12,867 nt of DNA, from NCBI GenBank assembly GCA_023399815.1, contig JAEWOJ010000188.1:1-12867 (forward strand), written 5' to 3'. Below the pieces are notes generated by a model. That model saw nothing but the letters and a program-made list of their open reading frames with translations. It was not told the origin of the DNA and did no database searches. The translations under genes and the position numbers were made by a program. This document shows positions 1-7,301 of the stretch, in pieces (position 1 is the stretch's first letter; the number at the start of each line of letters is the position of its first letter). The DNA comes from Pseudomonadota bacterium. GTDB lineage: Bacteria; Pseudomonadota; Gammaproteobacteria; Xanthomonadales; Xanthomonadaceae.

Positions 1-33
1 CGGCAACCTCGCATCAACTGGGCTTCATGCAGA

Positions 34-52
34 TGCCGGCCAGCGGCCGGCA
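34..52. other. GC-rich inverted repeat upstream of the HDAC-like gene
   Basis: An 8-base stem (34-41 with 45-52) closes a 3-base AGC loop; the core is GCCGGCC/GGCCGGC. No T-run follows on either strand, so it is not a canonical intrinsic terminator. It may be the end signal of an upstream gene outside the window or simply chance in GC-rich DNA. I recognise no gene in positions 1-94. Confidence 0.3.
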
Positions 53-90
53 CTACCCGATGCCCCCACCGCTGAAACGGACGCGTCGGT

Positions 91-96
91 TACAGT
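91..96 (+). promoter_or_regulatory. Candidate -10 element (TACAGT) for the HDAC-like gene
   Basis: TACAGT lies 7 bases before the ATG at 104, which would put the transcription start at or next to the start codon. No Shine-Dalgarno is visible before the ATG. No good -35 hexamer sits 16-18 bases upstream. The assignment rests on the -10 and its spacing, which recur before rsmA and apaG. Confidence 0.35.
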
Positions 97-103
97 GCCG
101 GCC

Positions 104-1021
104 ATGCTCGTATTCACCCACCCGGCCTGCCTCGGCCACGATCCCGGCCCCGACCATCCCGAATCACCCGAACGGTTGCAGGTGGTGCTGGATGCGCTGC
201 ACGCGGCCTTCCCGGCGCAGCTGGACTGGCGCCAGGCGCCGCCCGCCAAGCTCGGCGAGCTGGCACGGGTGCACGAGCGCGAACTGATCGACAGCCTGCT
301 GCAGCCGCAGACCGCGCCGCTGCGGCGGATCGACCTGGACACCTTCGCCTCGCCCGGCTCGGCCAGCGCCGCGCTGCATGCCGCCGGCGCCGGCGTGGCC
401 GCGGTCGATGCGGTGATGCGCGGCCCCGACCGGCGCGCGTTCTGCGCGGTGCGCCCGCCCGGCCACCACGCCACCGCCGACACCGCGATGGGCTTCTGCC
501 TGTTCAACAACATCGCCGTGGCCGCCGCCTACGCGCGCGACGTCCATGGGCTGGAGCGGATCGCCATCGTCGATTTCGACGTCCACCACGGCAACGGCAC
601 CCAGGCGATCTTCGAGACCGACCCCCGCGTGGCTTACTACAGCAGCCACGAGTCCGGCCTGTTCCCCTATTCGGGCAGCATGCGCGAGCGGGGCGTGGGC
701 AACGTCTGCAACATCCTGCTGCCGCCCGGCAGCGGCGGCTTCCGCTTCCGCAACACCTGGGCCGACGAGCTGCTGCCGCAGGTCGATGCCTTCCGCCCGC
801 AGCTGCTGTTCGTCTCGGCCGGCTTCGACGCGCACATGCGCGACCCGCAGGCCGACCTGATGGTCGAGACCGAGGATTTCGGCTGGCTGAGCGCCGAACT
901 GGCCGCCCTGGCCGACCGCCACGCCGGCGGCCGGCTGGTGTCCATGCTCGAGGGCGGCTATGACCTCCAGGCCCTGGCCGAATGCAGCGTGGCCCACGTG
1001 CAGGCCCTGCTGGCGCCATGA
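104..1021 (+). CDS. Histone deacetylase family (class II-like) zinc amidohydrolase
   Basis: This 305-residue protein has the arginase/deacetylase fold signatures of the HDAC/AcuC/acetylpolyamine amidohydrolase superfamily. It probably hydrolyses an acetylated amine or acetyl-lysine in the cytoplasm; the substrate cannot be read from sequence. Visible motifs in order are PPGHHA with the His pair at 121-122, GFCLFNN, DFDVHHGNGTQ with zinc ligands D159 and H161, the third ligand D242 in GFDAH, and the catalytic tyrosine Y286 in LEGGYD. All catalytic residues are present, so it should be active. The start at ATG 104 is preferred over GTG 95 because the protein then begins directly with the first fold strand (MLVFTHP) and a -10-like hexamer lies 7 bases upstream. 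There is no signal peptide. It lies 99 bases upstream of lptD on the same strand, and no functional link to LPS transport is evident. Confidence 0.93.
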   Translation: MLVFTHPACLGHDPGPDHPESPERLQVVLDALHAAFPAQLDWRQAPPAKLGELARVHERELIDSLLQPQTAPLRRIDLDTFASPGSASAALHAAGAGVAAVDAVMRGPDRRAFCAVRPPGHHATADTAMGFCLFNNIAVAAAYARDVHGLERIAIVDFDVHHGNGTQAIFETDPRVAYYSSHESGLFPYSGSMRERGVGNVCNILLPPGSGGFRFRNTWADELLPQVDAFRPQLLFVSAGFDAHMRDPQADLMVETEDFGWLSAELAALADRHAGGRLVSMLEGGYDLQALAECSVAHVQALLAP

Positions 1022-1120
1022 CGGGCGCATGAACCCCGGCACCTCCCCGGAGAGTCCCTTCATTGCCCCCATGCAGTCGATGCGGCAAGCTAGCGGCCGT
1101 TTTCCCTGAATCCGATCCGC

Positions 1121-3562
1121 GTGCGCCGATCCCTCCGCCTGCTTCCTCTGCCCCTGAGCGTCGCCTTCTGCCTGTCGGCGATGGCCAGCGAGAAGCCGGT
1201 GAACTGGAACCTGTGCCCCGCCACGGACACCCTGCCTGCCTTCGACGACGCGCCCAAGGCCGATCCGGCCGCCGCGGCCAACCGCGACCAGCTGCCGACC
1301 GACATCGAGGGCGACCAGCTCACCGGCACCAGCACGATCCCGCAGTACGAGGGCAACGTGGCGCTCAAGCGCGGCGACCAGTTCATGGGCACCGACAACC
1401 TGCGCTTCGACACCGAGAGCGGCAACTACATCGCCGACGGCAACGTGCGCTACTCCGACTCGTCGATCCGCCTGACCGCCAAGCGCGCCGAGGGCAACCA
1501 GGAAACCGACAGCCACAAGATCAGCGACATCCGCTACCAGCTGGTCTCGCGCCGCGGCAACGGCAGCGCCGACTCCATCGACCTGCAGGGCTCGGTCGGG
1601 CAGATGCACCGCTCCACCTACACCACCTGCGACCCGTCGCAGCCGGTGTGGCAGCTGGCCGCGCCGCAGATCGAGGTGGACAACGACGAGGGCTTCGGCA
1701 CTGCCCGCAACGCGGTGCTGCGCGTCGGCAAGCTGCCGGTGATGTACATGCCCTGGTTCAAGTTCCCGATCGACGACCGGCGCATGACCGGCCTGCTCTA
1801 TCCCAGGCTGAGCATGTCCGGGCGCAACGGCTTCGACTACGGCCAGCCGATCTACTTCAACCTGGCGCCGAACTACGACGACACCCTGACCCCGCGCTGG
1901 ATGAGCCGGCGCGGGCTGATGCTGGACAACGAGTTCCGCTACCTCTACGGCGGCGGCCGCGGCCAGCTGGACACCGAGTGGATGCCGCACGATTCGCTGC
2001 GCGACAAGGAGCGCGGCAAGGTCGCCTACCGCGGCTACCACAACGTCGACAGCCACTGGCAGGCGCGCGCGAGCCTGGCCTGGGTCAGCGACGAGCGCTA
2101 CATGGAGGACTTCGCCAACCGCCTGCTCGGGGTGACCGCCTCCAACCTGCAGAGCACCGCCGGCCTGTACGGCACCGGCCGGACCTGGACTGCCGGCCTG
2201 ATGGCCGACCACTGGCAGCTCACCGACTACACCCTGACCGAGGCCGCCCTGCCCTACAGCCGCCAACCGCGCCTGTTCGGCACCTGGGACGACAGTTTCG
2301 GCCGCTGGTTCGAGACCGGCGTCTACGCCGAGGCGGTGCGCTTCACCCACGACGACATCCACGGCAAGTCCATCGTCGACGGCGACTACGTGCGCAACGG
2401 CCGCGTCACCCGGATGGACGGCGGCTCGCGCCTGGACATCAAGCCCTACGTGTCGATGCCGCTGGCCGGCGCCGCCTGGTACATCACCCCGACCCTGGCC
2501 TGGCGCTATACCGCCTACGAACTGGAGCGCGGCCTGGCCGACAGCATCCGCCGCAACCAGCTGGTCGCGGCCGGCATCGACCCGGCCACGGCCACGCCGG
2601 AACAGCTGCACGGCAACACCTCGCCCAGCCGCAGCCTGCCCATCGCCAGCCTGGACATGGGCCTGTTCTTCGACCGCGAGACCAGCATCGGGGGCAAGTC
2701 CTACCTGCATACCCTCGAACCGCGCCTGTTCTACCTGAACACGCCCTACCGCGACCAGAGCGACCTGCCGCTGTTCGACACCCGCGCCTTCACCTTCAGC
2801 TGGGGCCAGCTGTTCCGCGATTCGCGCTTCACCGGCGCCGACCGCCAGAACGACGCCAACCAGCTGACCACGGCGCTGACCACGCGCCTGATCCGCGAGG
2901 CCGACGGCCGCGAGAAGCTGTCGGCCAGCATCGGCCAGATCACCTACTTCGAGGATTCGCGGACCCGGCTCAATTACGCCAACCTCAACGAGCCGATCGT
3001 CCAGCAGGGCAAGTCGGCGTGGGTGGCGGACGTGAACTGGGCGCTCAACGACCGTTGGACCCTGGGCAGCACCTACCAGTGGAATCCCAAGTACCGCAAG
3101 GAAGACCTGGCCAGCGTCCGCGCCCGCTACCTGCTGCCGGAGGACGGCGTGGTCAACCTGACCTACCGCTACCGGCGCAACCCCAGCACCAACGTCGACC
3201 AGCTCAAGCAGGCCGACCTGTCCTTCCTGTACCCGATCAACCCGCGCTGGAGCATCGTCGGCCGCTATTACTATTCGATGCTCGACCACAAGCCGCTGGA
3301 GATCATCGGCGGCGTGCAGTGGGACAGCTGCTGCCTGGCGGTGCGCGCCCTGGCCCGCCGCTACGTGCGCAACCGCGAGGGCGAGATGAACAATTCCTTC
3401 CAGATCGAGTTCGTGCTCAAGGGCCTGAGCTCGGTCGGGCAGGACACGGACCGCACCTTGCGCCGTGCTATTCTCGGCTACAACCGAGACGACCTGTACC
3501 TCGTTCCGCCCAGCAACATCGAGGCGAACGACGACGACTACGATCCGAACCTGATTCCATGA
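1121..3562 (+). CDS. lptD: LPS-assembly protein LptD (outer-membrane LPS translocon)
   Basis: LptD forms the outer-membrane barrel that, with the lipoprotein LptE, inserts lipopolysaccharide into the outer leaflet. The 813-residue product has a signal peptide (about 1-22, ending AMA). An LptA-like OstA jellyroll follows (about 60-200), then the LptD barrel with the strongly conserved stretch PWFKFPIDDRR...TGLLYP and later APNYDDTLTPRWMSRRG. Four cysteines, C32, C170, C737 and C738, match the spacing of the two inter-domain disulfides of the E. coli protein (31, 173, 724, 725). The start is GTG 1121: an in-frame TAG at 1091-1093 limits upstream extension, and GTG gives a clean signal peptide. 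No Shine-Dalgarno or convincing promoter is seen in the 99-base gap upstream (1022-1120). Its stop overlaps surA by 4 bases (ATGA). Confidence 0.97.
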   Translation: MRRSLRLLPLPLSVAFCLSAMASEKPVNWNLCPATDTLPAFDDAPKADPAAAANRDQLPTDIEGDQLTGTSTIPQYEGNVALKRGDQFMGTDNLRFDTESGNYIADGNVRYSDSSIRLTAKRAEGNQETDSHKISDIRYQLVSRRGNGSADSIDLQGSVGQMHRSTYTTCDPSQPVWQLAAPQIEVDNDEGFGTARNAVLRVGKLPVMYMPWFKFPIDDRRMTGLLYPRLSMSGRNGFDYGQPIYFNLAPNYDDTLTPRWMSRRGLMLDNEFRYLYGGGRGQLDTEWMPHDSLRDKERGKVAYRGYHNVDSHWQARASLAWVSDERYMEDFANRLLGVTASNLQSTAGLYGTGRTWTAGLMADHWQLTDYTLTEAALPYSRQPRLFGTWDDSFGRWFETGVYAEAVRFTHDDIHGKSIVDGDYVRNGRVTRMDGGSRLDIKPYVSMPLAGAAWYITPTLAWRYTAYELERGLADSIRRNQLVAAGIDPATATPEQLHGNTSPSRSLPIASLDMGLFFDRETSIGGKSYLHTLEPRLFYLNTPYRDQSDLPLFDTRAFTFSWGQLFRDSRFTGADRQNDANQLTTALTTRLIREADGREKLSASIGQITYFEDSRTRLNYANLNEPIVQQGKSAWVADVNWALNDRWTLGSTYQWNPKYRKEDLASVRARYLLPEDGVVNLTYRYRRNPSTNVDQLKQADLSFLYPINPRWSIVGRYYYSMLDHKPLEIIGGVQWDSCCLAVRALARRYVRNREGEMNNSFQIEFVLKGLSSVGQDTDRTLRRAILGYNRDDLYLVPPSNIEANDDDYDPNLIP

Positions 3563-4920
3563 CCAAGACCCTACCTGCAGTCCTCGCCACCCTGCTGGCG
3601 TTCGCCGGCGTGTCCGCGCCGGTCGCCGCGCAGCAGATGCAGCCGCTGGACCGCATCGCCGCCGTCGTCGACGAAGACGTGATCCTGCAGAGCGAACTGC
3701 AGCGCGCGGTCAACAACATCAAGTCGCAGTACGCCGGCCGCGAGCACCAGCTGCCGCCGCAAGCCGTGCTCGAACGCCAGGTGCTCGAGCGCCTGGTGCT
3801 GGTCAAGCTGCAGGTGGCCCGCGCCGAGAGCAGCGGCATCCGCGTCAGCGGCGAGGAGCTGAACCACGCCGTGGCCAGCATCGCCCAGCAGAACGGCACC
3901 GACGTCGACGGCCTGCGCCAGCGCCTGGCCCAGGACGGCATCGGCTTCGAGGATTTCCGCAACTCGGTGCGCGAGGAGATCATCACCCAGCGCCTGCGCC
4001 AGAGCTTCGCGCAGAGCCGCATCAGCGTCAGCGAGGGCGAGGTCGACGCGGCGCTGGCCCAGCAGAACGTCGGCGGCATGCAGTACCACCTGGCGCACAT
4101 CCTGGTGGCGTTGCCGGACGGCGCCAGCGCCGAGCAGATCGCCACCGGCCAGAGCAAGATCGACGGCATCAAGAACCTGGTCGCCAAGGGCGACCTGGAT
4201 TTCTCCGCCGCCGCGGTGCGCTATTCCGACAGCCCGAACGCGCTGGAAGGCGGCGACCTGGGCTGGCGCAGCCTGGACGAGATCCCCAATGCGTTCTCCG
4301 GCCAGCTCAAGGCGATGAAGGCCGGCGACGTGCTCGGCCCGATCCGCGGCCCGAGCGGCTTCCAGCTGCTGAAGCTGGTGGAAGTGCGCGACGGCAGCGG
4401 CGATGCCGCCGGTACCCATACCGTCACCGAATACCATGCCCGCCACATCCTGGTGCGCGTGACCGACCAGGTGGACGACGCCGCGGCCAAGGCCAAGGCC
4501 GAGACCCTGCACGCGCGCGTCGCCGGCGGCGCCGACTTCCAGGCCGTGGCCAAGGAATCCTCAGACGACGCCAACAGCCGTGGCCAGGGCGGCGACCTGG
4601 GCTGGTTCCCGGCCGACGCGTTCGGCCCGGACTTCGGCCGGCAGGTCGAGGGCGTGGCCGACGGCGGCGTCACCGCGCCGTTCCGCACCGATGCCGGCTG
4701 GCACATCGTGCAGCGCGTTGGCACGCGCCAGACCGACGTGACCGACGACAACAAGCGCGCGCAGATCCGCGACACCATCGGCCGCCGCAAGCTGGAAGAC
4801 GAGTACAACCGCTTCCTGCAGGAGCTGCGTGGCGAGGCCTACGTCAGCTTCCGCACCGGCGACCGCGCCGAAGGCACCGCCGAGCCGGCGCCGGGCGCGG
4901 CCGAACCCGCCAAGCCCTGA
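3559..4920 (+). CDS. surA: Periplasmic chaperone / peptidyl-prolyl isomerase SurA
   Basis: SurA escorts unfolded outer-membrane proteins, LptD among them, from the Sec channel to the BAM complex. The 453-residue product has a Sec signal peptide cleaved after VAA (about residue 24). The SurA N-terminal domain begins DRIAAVVDEDVILQSEL. Two parvulin domains start near residue 175 (YHLAHILV) and 292 (YHARHILV) and each carries the GGDLGW motif. A short C-terminal helix follows, then an Ala/Pro/Glu-rich tail (about 435-453). The ATG at 3559 overlaps the lptD stop, suggesting translational coupling of chaperone and client. This frame also happens to be open across almost all of lptD (from 1063), a GC-rich artefact: the signal peptide fixes the start at 3559. 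Confidence 0.97.
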   Translation: MTKTLPAVLATLLAFAGVSAPVAAQQMQPLDRIAAVVDEDVILQSELQRAVNNIKSQYAGREHQLPPQAVLERQVLERLVLVKLQVARAESSGIRVSGEELNHAVASIAQQNGTDVDGLRQRLAQDGIGFEDFRNSVREEIITQRLRQSFAQSRISVSEGEVDAALAQQNVGGMQYHLAHILVALPDGASAEQIATGQSKIDGIKNLVAKGDLDFSAAAVRYSDSPNALEGGDLGWRSLDEIPNAFSGQLKAMKAGDVLGPIRGPSGFQLLKLVEVRDGSGDAAGTHTVTEYHARHILVRVTDQVDDAAAKAKAETLHARVAGGADFQAVAKESSDDANSRGQGGDLGWFPADAFGPDFGRQVEGVADGGVTAPFRTDAGWHIVQRVGTRQTDVTDDNKRAQIRDTIGRRKLEDEYNRFLQELRGEAYVSFRTGDRAEGTAEPAPGAAEPAKP

Positions 4921-4924
4921 TCCC

Positions 4925-5923
4925 ATGGTTCCCCAGCTCGCTCTGGTCCCGGGCGAGCCTTCCGGGGTTGGCCCGGAACTCTGCATCCGCCTCGTCCAAC
5001 AGCCGCGCAGCGATTGCCGGTTGTTGGCGTTCGCCGACCCTGACGTGCTGCGCGCCGCCGCGGCCGCGCTCGACCTGCCCCTGAACCTGCTGCCCGAGGA
5101 TGCCCAGGCCTCCGCGCCGGGCGACCTGCGCCTGCGCGCCGTCCGCAATGCCGCGCCGTCCCGCTTCGGCCAGCCCGATGCGGCCAATGCGCGCGCGGTG
5201 ATCGACGCCCTGCTCGGCGCGGGCCGCGCCTGCCTGGACGGCGAGCCCGGCGACAGACTCGACGGCGTGGTCACCGGTCCGGTGCACAAGGCCGTCATCA
5301 ACGCCGGCGGCATCGCCTACAGCGGCACCACCGAACTGCTGGCCCGCCAGGCCGGCGTCGAGGTGGTGATGATGCTGGCCAACGACCTCATGCGCGTGGC
5401 GCTGGCCACCACCCACCTGCCGCTGCGCGACGTCGCCGACGCCATCACCGCCGACGGCCTGCGCGAGGTCATCGCCATCACCCACGCCGCGCTGCGCCGC
5501 GACTTCGGCATCGCCCGGCCGCGCATCGCCGTGCTCGGGCTGAACCCGCATGCCGGCGAGGACGGCCACCTCGGCCGCGAGGAACTGGACGTCGTCATTC
5601 CCCTGCTCGAGCGGCTGCGCGGCGAAGGCCTGGACCTGGTCGGCCCGCTGCCGGCCGACACCGCCTTCCTGCCGGCCAGGCTGCGCGGCTTCGACGCGGT
5701 GCTGGCGATGTACCACGACCAGGGTTTGCCGGTGCTCAAGTACAGCGGCTTCGAGCAGGCGGTGAACATCACCCTCGGCCTGCCCTATCCGCGCGTGGCG
5801 GTCGACCACGGCACCGCGCTGGACCTGGCCGGCACCGGCACGGCCGATCCTTCCAGCCTTCTGGCCGCCACCGCGCTGTGCGCGCGGCTGGCCGCACGAC
5901 ACAGAGCGTGCCATGCACCTTGA
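4925..5923 (+). CDS. pdxA: 4-hydroxythreonine-4-phosphate dehydrogenase PdxA
   Basis: PdxA oxidises 4-phosphooxy-L-threonine in the DXP-dependent route to pyridoxal 5'-phosphate. The 332-residue length is typical. It starts LALVPGEPSGVGPEL. VTGPVHK is followed by YSGTTE, then by metal-ligand histidines H164 (TTHLPLRD), H209 (GLNPHAGE) and H264 (MYHDQGLPVLKY), and by NITLGLP and VDHGTALDLAG. These match the E. coli ligands H166, H211 and H266. One oddity is that the E. coli substrate-binding pair His136-Thr137 (GHTE) reads Thr135-Thr136 (GTTE) here. The ATG is 4 bases after the surA stop, with no good Shine-Dalgarno, so it is probably co-translated with surA. The same neighbours are found in E. 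coli. Confidence 0.95.
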   Translation: MVPQLALVPGEPSGVGPELCIRLVQQPRSDCRLLAFADPDVLRAAAAALDLPLNLLPEDAQASAPGDLRLRAVRNAAPSRFGQPDAANARAVIDALLGAGRACLDGEPGDRLDGVVTGPVHKAVINAGGIAYSGTTELLARQAGVEVVMMLANDLMRVALATTHLPLRDVADAITADGLREVIAITHAALRRDFGIARPRIAVLGLNPHAGEDGHLGREELDVVIPLLERLRGEGLDLVGPLPADTAFLPARLRGFDAVLAMYHDQGLPVLKYSGFEQAVNITLGLPYPRVAVDHGTALDLAGTGTADPSSLLAATALCARLAARHRACHAP

Positions 5924-5978
5924 AGCACGTTACGGCGCGTCCGGGCCACCACGATGCGGTGTTGTGGTCCTTGGCATT

Positions 5979-6006
5979 CGCCTTGCCTGCGGCCCACGCC
6001 TTGCCT
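5979..6006. repeat. Short direct repeat in the pdxA-rsmA gap
   Basis: The 10-mer CGCCTTGCCT occurs at 5979-5988 and again at 5997-6006, an 18-base period. It lies in the 145-base pdxA-rsmA spacer (5924-6068), the longest gap inside the plus-strand cluster. It could be a binding site upstream of a promoter near rsmA, but no known operator is recognised. No intrinsic terminator for pdxA is visible in this gap. Confidence 0.3.
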
Positions 6007-6056
6007 CGCGGCGGCCCGATCACGCCAGACCGCACTCCAAAGCACACGACACGCTC

Positions 6057-6062
6057 TAGAAT
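6057..6062 (+). promoter_or_regulatory. Candidate -10 element (TAGAAT) for rsmA
   Basis: TAGAAT matches five of six positions of the sigma-70 -10 consensus. It ends 6 bases before the rsmA ATG, so the transcript would start at or beside the start codon. No Shine-Dalgarno is seen. The -35 region (about 6032-6040) is poor. This suggests a leaderless mRNA and a promoter inside the lptD-apaH cluster. Confidence 0.45.
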
Positions 6063-6068
6063 CACCCG

Positions 6069-6881
6069 ATGAATTCCTCCCATTCCCCGCGCGCCGGCGC
6101 CGGTTTCACCGCGCCGGCGAAGAAGCAGCTGGGCCAGCACTTCCTGGCCGATGCGCACTACGTCGAGAAGATCGTGCAGGCGGTCAACCCGAAGCCCGGC
6201 GACCGGCTGGTCGAGATCGGCCCGGGCCAGGGCGCCATCACCTTCCCGCTGCTGCGCCGCCATCCGCAGTTGACGGTGATCGAGTTCGACCGCGACCTGA
6301 TCGCACCGCTCGCCGCCGCGGCCGCGCCGCTGGGCGAGCTGACCATCGTCCACCGCGACGTGCTGCAGGTCGATTTCACCGAACTGGCCGGCGGCGCGCC
6401 GATCCGGCTGGTCGGCAACCTGCCCTACAACATCTCCTCGCCGATCCTGTTCCATGCGCTGGAACACGCCGCGGCGATCTCGGACATGACCTTCATGCTG
6501 CAGAAGGAAGTGGTGGACCGCATGGCCGCCGCGCCCGGCAGCAAGGTCTACGGCCGCCTGAGCGTGATGCTGCAGGCCTGGTGCGAGGTGACCTCGCTGT
6601 TCGTGGTGCCGCCGGGCGCGTTCCGGCCGCCGCCGAAGGTGGATTCGGCGGTGGTGCGGCTGGTGCCGCGCGATCCAGCCACGGTCGGCATCGCCGATCC
6701 GCGGCACTTCGCCCATCTGGTCAAGGCCGCCTTCGGCCAGCGCCGCAAGACCCTGCGCAACGCCTTGCACGGCATCGTCGACGAAGCCGGCTTCGCCGCC
6801 GCCGGTGTGCGCAGCGATGCACGCGCCGAACAACTGGACGTGGCCGATTTCATCGCCCTGGCCAACGTCACCGCCGCCTGA
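6069..6881 (+). CDS. rsmA: 16S rRNA (adenine1518-N6/adenine1519-N6)-dimethyltransferase RsmA (KsgA)
   Basis: RsmA dimethylates two adjacent adenines in the 3'-terminal helix of 16S rRNA during late 30S assembly; its loss gives kasugamycin resistance. The 270-residue product shows KKQLGQHFL (18-26), the SAM-binding loop EIGPGQG (49-55), the acidic motif II (EFDRD, 72-76), DVLQVDF (97-103), the catalytic NLPYNISSPI (from 117) and the C-terminal AFGQRRKTLRNAL. The ATG at 6069 gives about 17 residues before the family core, which is normal. It follows pdxA after a 145-base gap and has its own -10-like hexamer, so it may be transcribed separately as well as with the upstream genes. The gene precedes apaG by 36 bases. 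Confidence 0.96.
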   Translation: MNSSHSPRAGAGFTAPAKKQLGQHFLADAHYVEKIVQAVNPKPGDRLVEIGPGQGAITFPLLRRHPQLTVIEFDRDLIAPLAAAAAPLGELTIVHRDVLQVDFTELAGGAPIRLVGNLPYNISSPILFHALEHAAAISDMTFMLQKEVVDRMAAAPGSKVYGRLSVMLQAWCEVTSLFVVPPGAFRPPPKVDSAVVRLVPRDPATVGIADPRHFAHLVKAAFGQRRKTLRNALHGIVDEAGFAAAGVRSDARAEQLDVADFIALANVTAA

Positions 6882-6904
6882 CGTCCGCTCCACCCGCTTT
6901 TGCT

Positions 6905-6910
6905 TACACT
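6905..6910 (+). promoter_or_regulatory. Candidate -10 element (TACACT) for apaG
   Basis: TACACT ends 7 bases before the apaG ATG (6918) in the 36-base rsmA-apaG spacer. There is no Shine-Dalgarno and no good -35. The spacing is like that before the HDAC-like gene and rsmA, suggesting an internal promoter giving a leaderless apaG-apaH mRNA. Confidence 0.35.
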
Positions 6911-6917
6911 TGCCCGC

Positions 6918-7301
6918 ATGGACGAATCCCGCCACTACGCGATCGAGATCGAGGTATCGCCTCGTTTCATCGACGAACAGTCGGCCCCCGAGGACGGGCG
7001 CTACGCGTTCGCCTACACGATCCGCATCCACAACCGCGGCACCGTGCCGGCGCGCCTGATCAGCCGCCACTGGCGCATCACCGACGGCAACGGCCGCACC
7101 GAGCACGTGGACGGCGACGGCGTGGTCGGCGAGCAGCCGCGGCTGCGCCCGGGCGAGGAATTCCGCTACACCTCCGGAGTCATGCTCGGCACCGAGCGCG
7201 GCACCATGCAGGGCCATTACGACATGCTGGCCGACGACGGCACCGAGTTCGCCGCGCCCATCGCCCCGTTCGTGCTCTCCATTCCCAGGACCCTGCACTG
7301 A
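6918..7301 (+). CDS. apaG: ApaG family protein (Co2+/Mg2+ efflux-associated)
   Basis: ApaG is a small fibronectin-III-like beta-sandwich protein whose biochemical role is still uncertain. The name reflects its position next to apaH, and loss of the Salmonella homologue CorD affects Co2+ resistance and Mg2+ efflux. The 127-residue product contains the family segments FAYTIRIHNRG, LISRHWRITDGNG, VVGEQPRLRPGEEFRYTSG and GTMQGHYDM and ends in FVLSIPRTLH. ATG 6918 is chosen over the in-frame TTG at 6900 because it gives the usual family start and fits the -10-like hexamer. The stop overlaps the apaH start by one base (TGATG), so the two are probably translationally coupled. Confidence 0.95.
   Translation: MDESRHYAIEIEVSPRFIDEQSAPEDGRYAFAYTIRIHNRGTVPARLISRHWRITDGNGRTEHVDGDGVVGEQPRLRPGEEFRYTSGVMLGTERGTMQGHYDMLADDGTEFAAPIAPFVLSIPRTLH

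Noticed and set aside
1..94. 3' end of an upstream coding gene in frame 3 (reads on to 287)
   Set aside because: The frame runs on inside the HDAC-like gene and the short peptide shows no family resemblance.
1022..1120. A sigma-70 promoter for lptD using TTGCCC at 1063
   Set aside because: No acceptable -10 hexamer lies 16-19 bases downstream; the candidates (CAAGCT, AAGCTA) match poorly.
164..3289. Minus-strand open frame of 1041 codons opposite the HDAC-like gene and lptD
   Set aside because: GC-rich coding DNA often leaves the opposite frame open. The translation is repetitive Ala/Gly/Val/Arg with no recognisable domain, while the plus strand encodes two clear families.
1063..3558. Upstream extension of the surA frame through lptD, giving a 1285-residue fusion
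   Set aside because: The extension is a shadow of lptD in another frame (Arg/Pro/Gln-rich). SurA begins at 3559 with a proper signal peptide that overlaps the lptD stop.
5769..7298. Minus-strand open frame of 509 codons opposite rsmA and apaG
   Set aside because: It is antisense to two well-identified genes and to an intergenic region, with His/Gly/Arg-rich translation and no domain.
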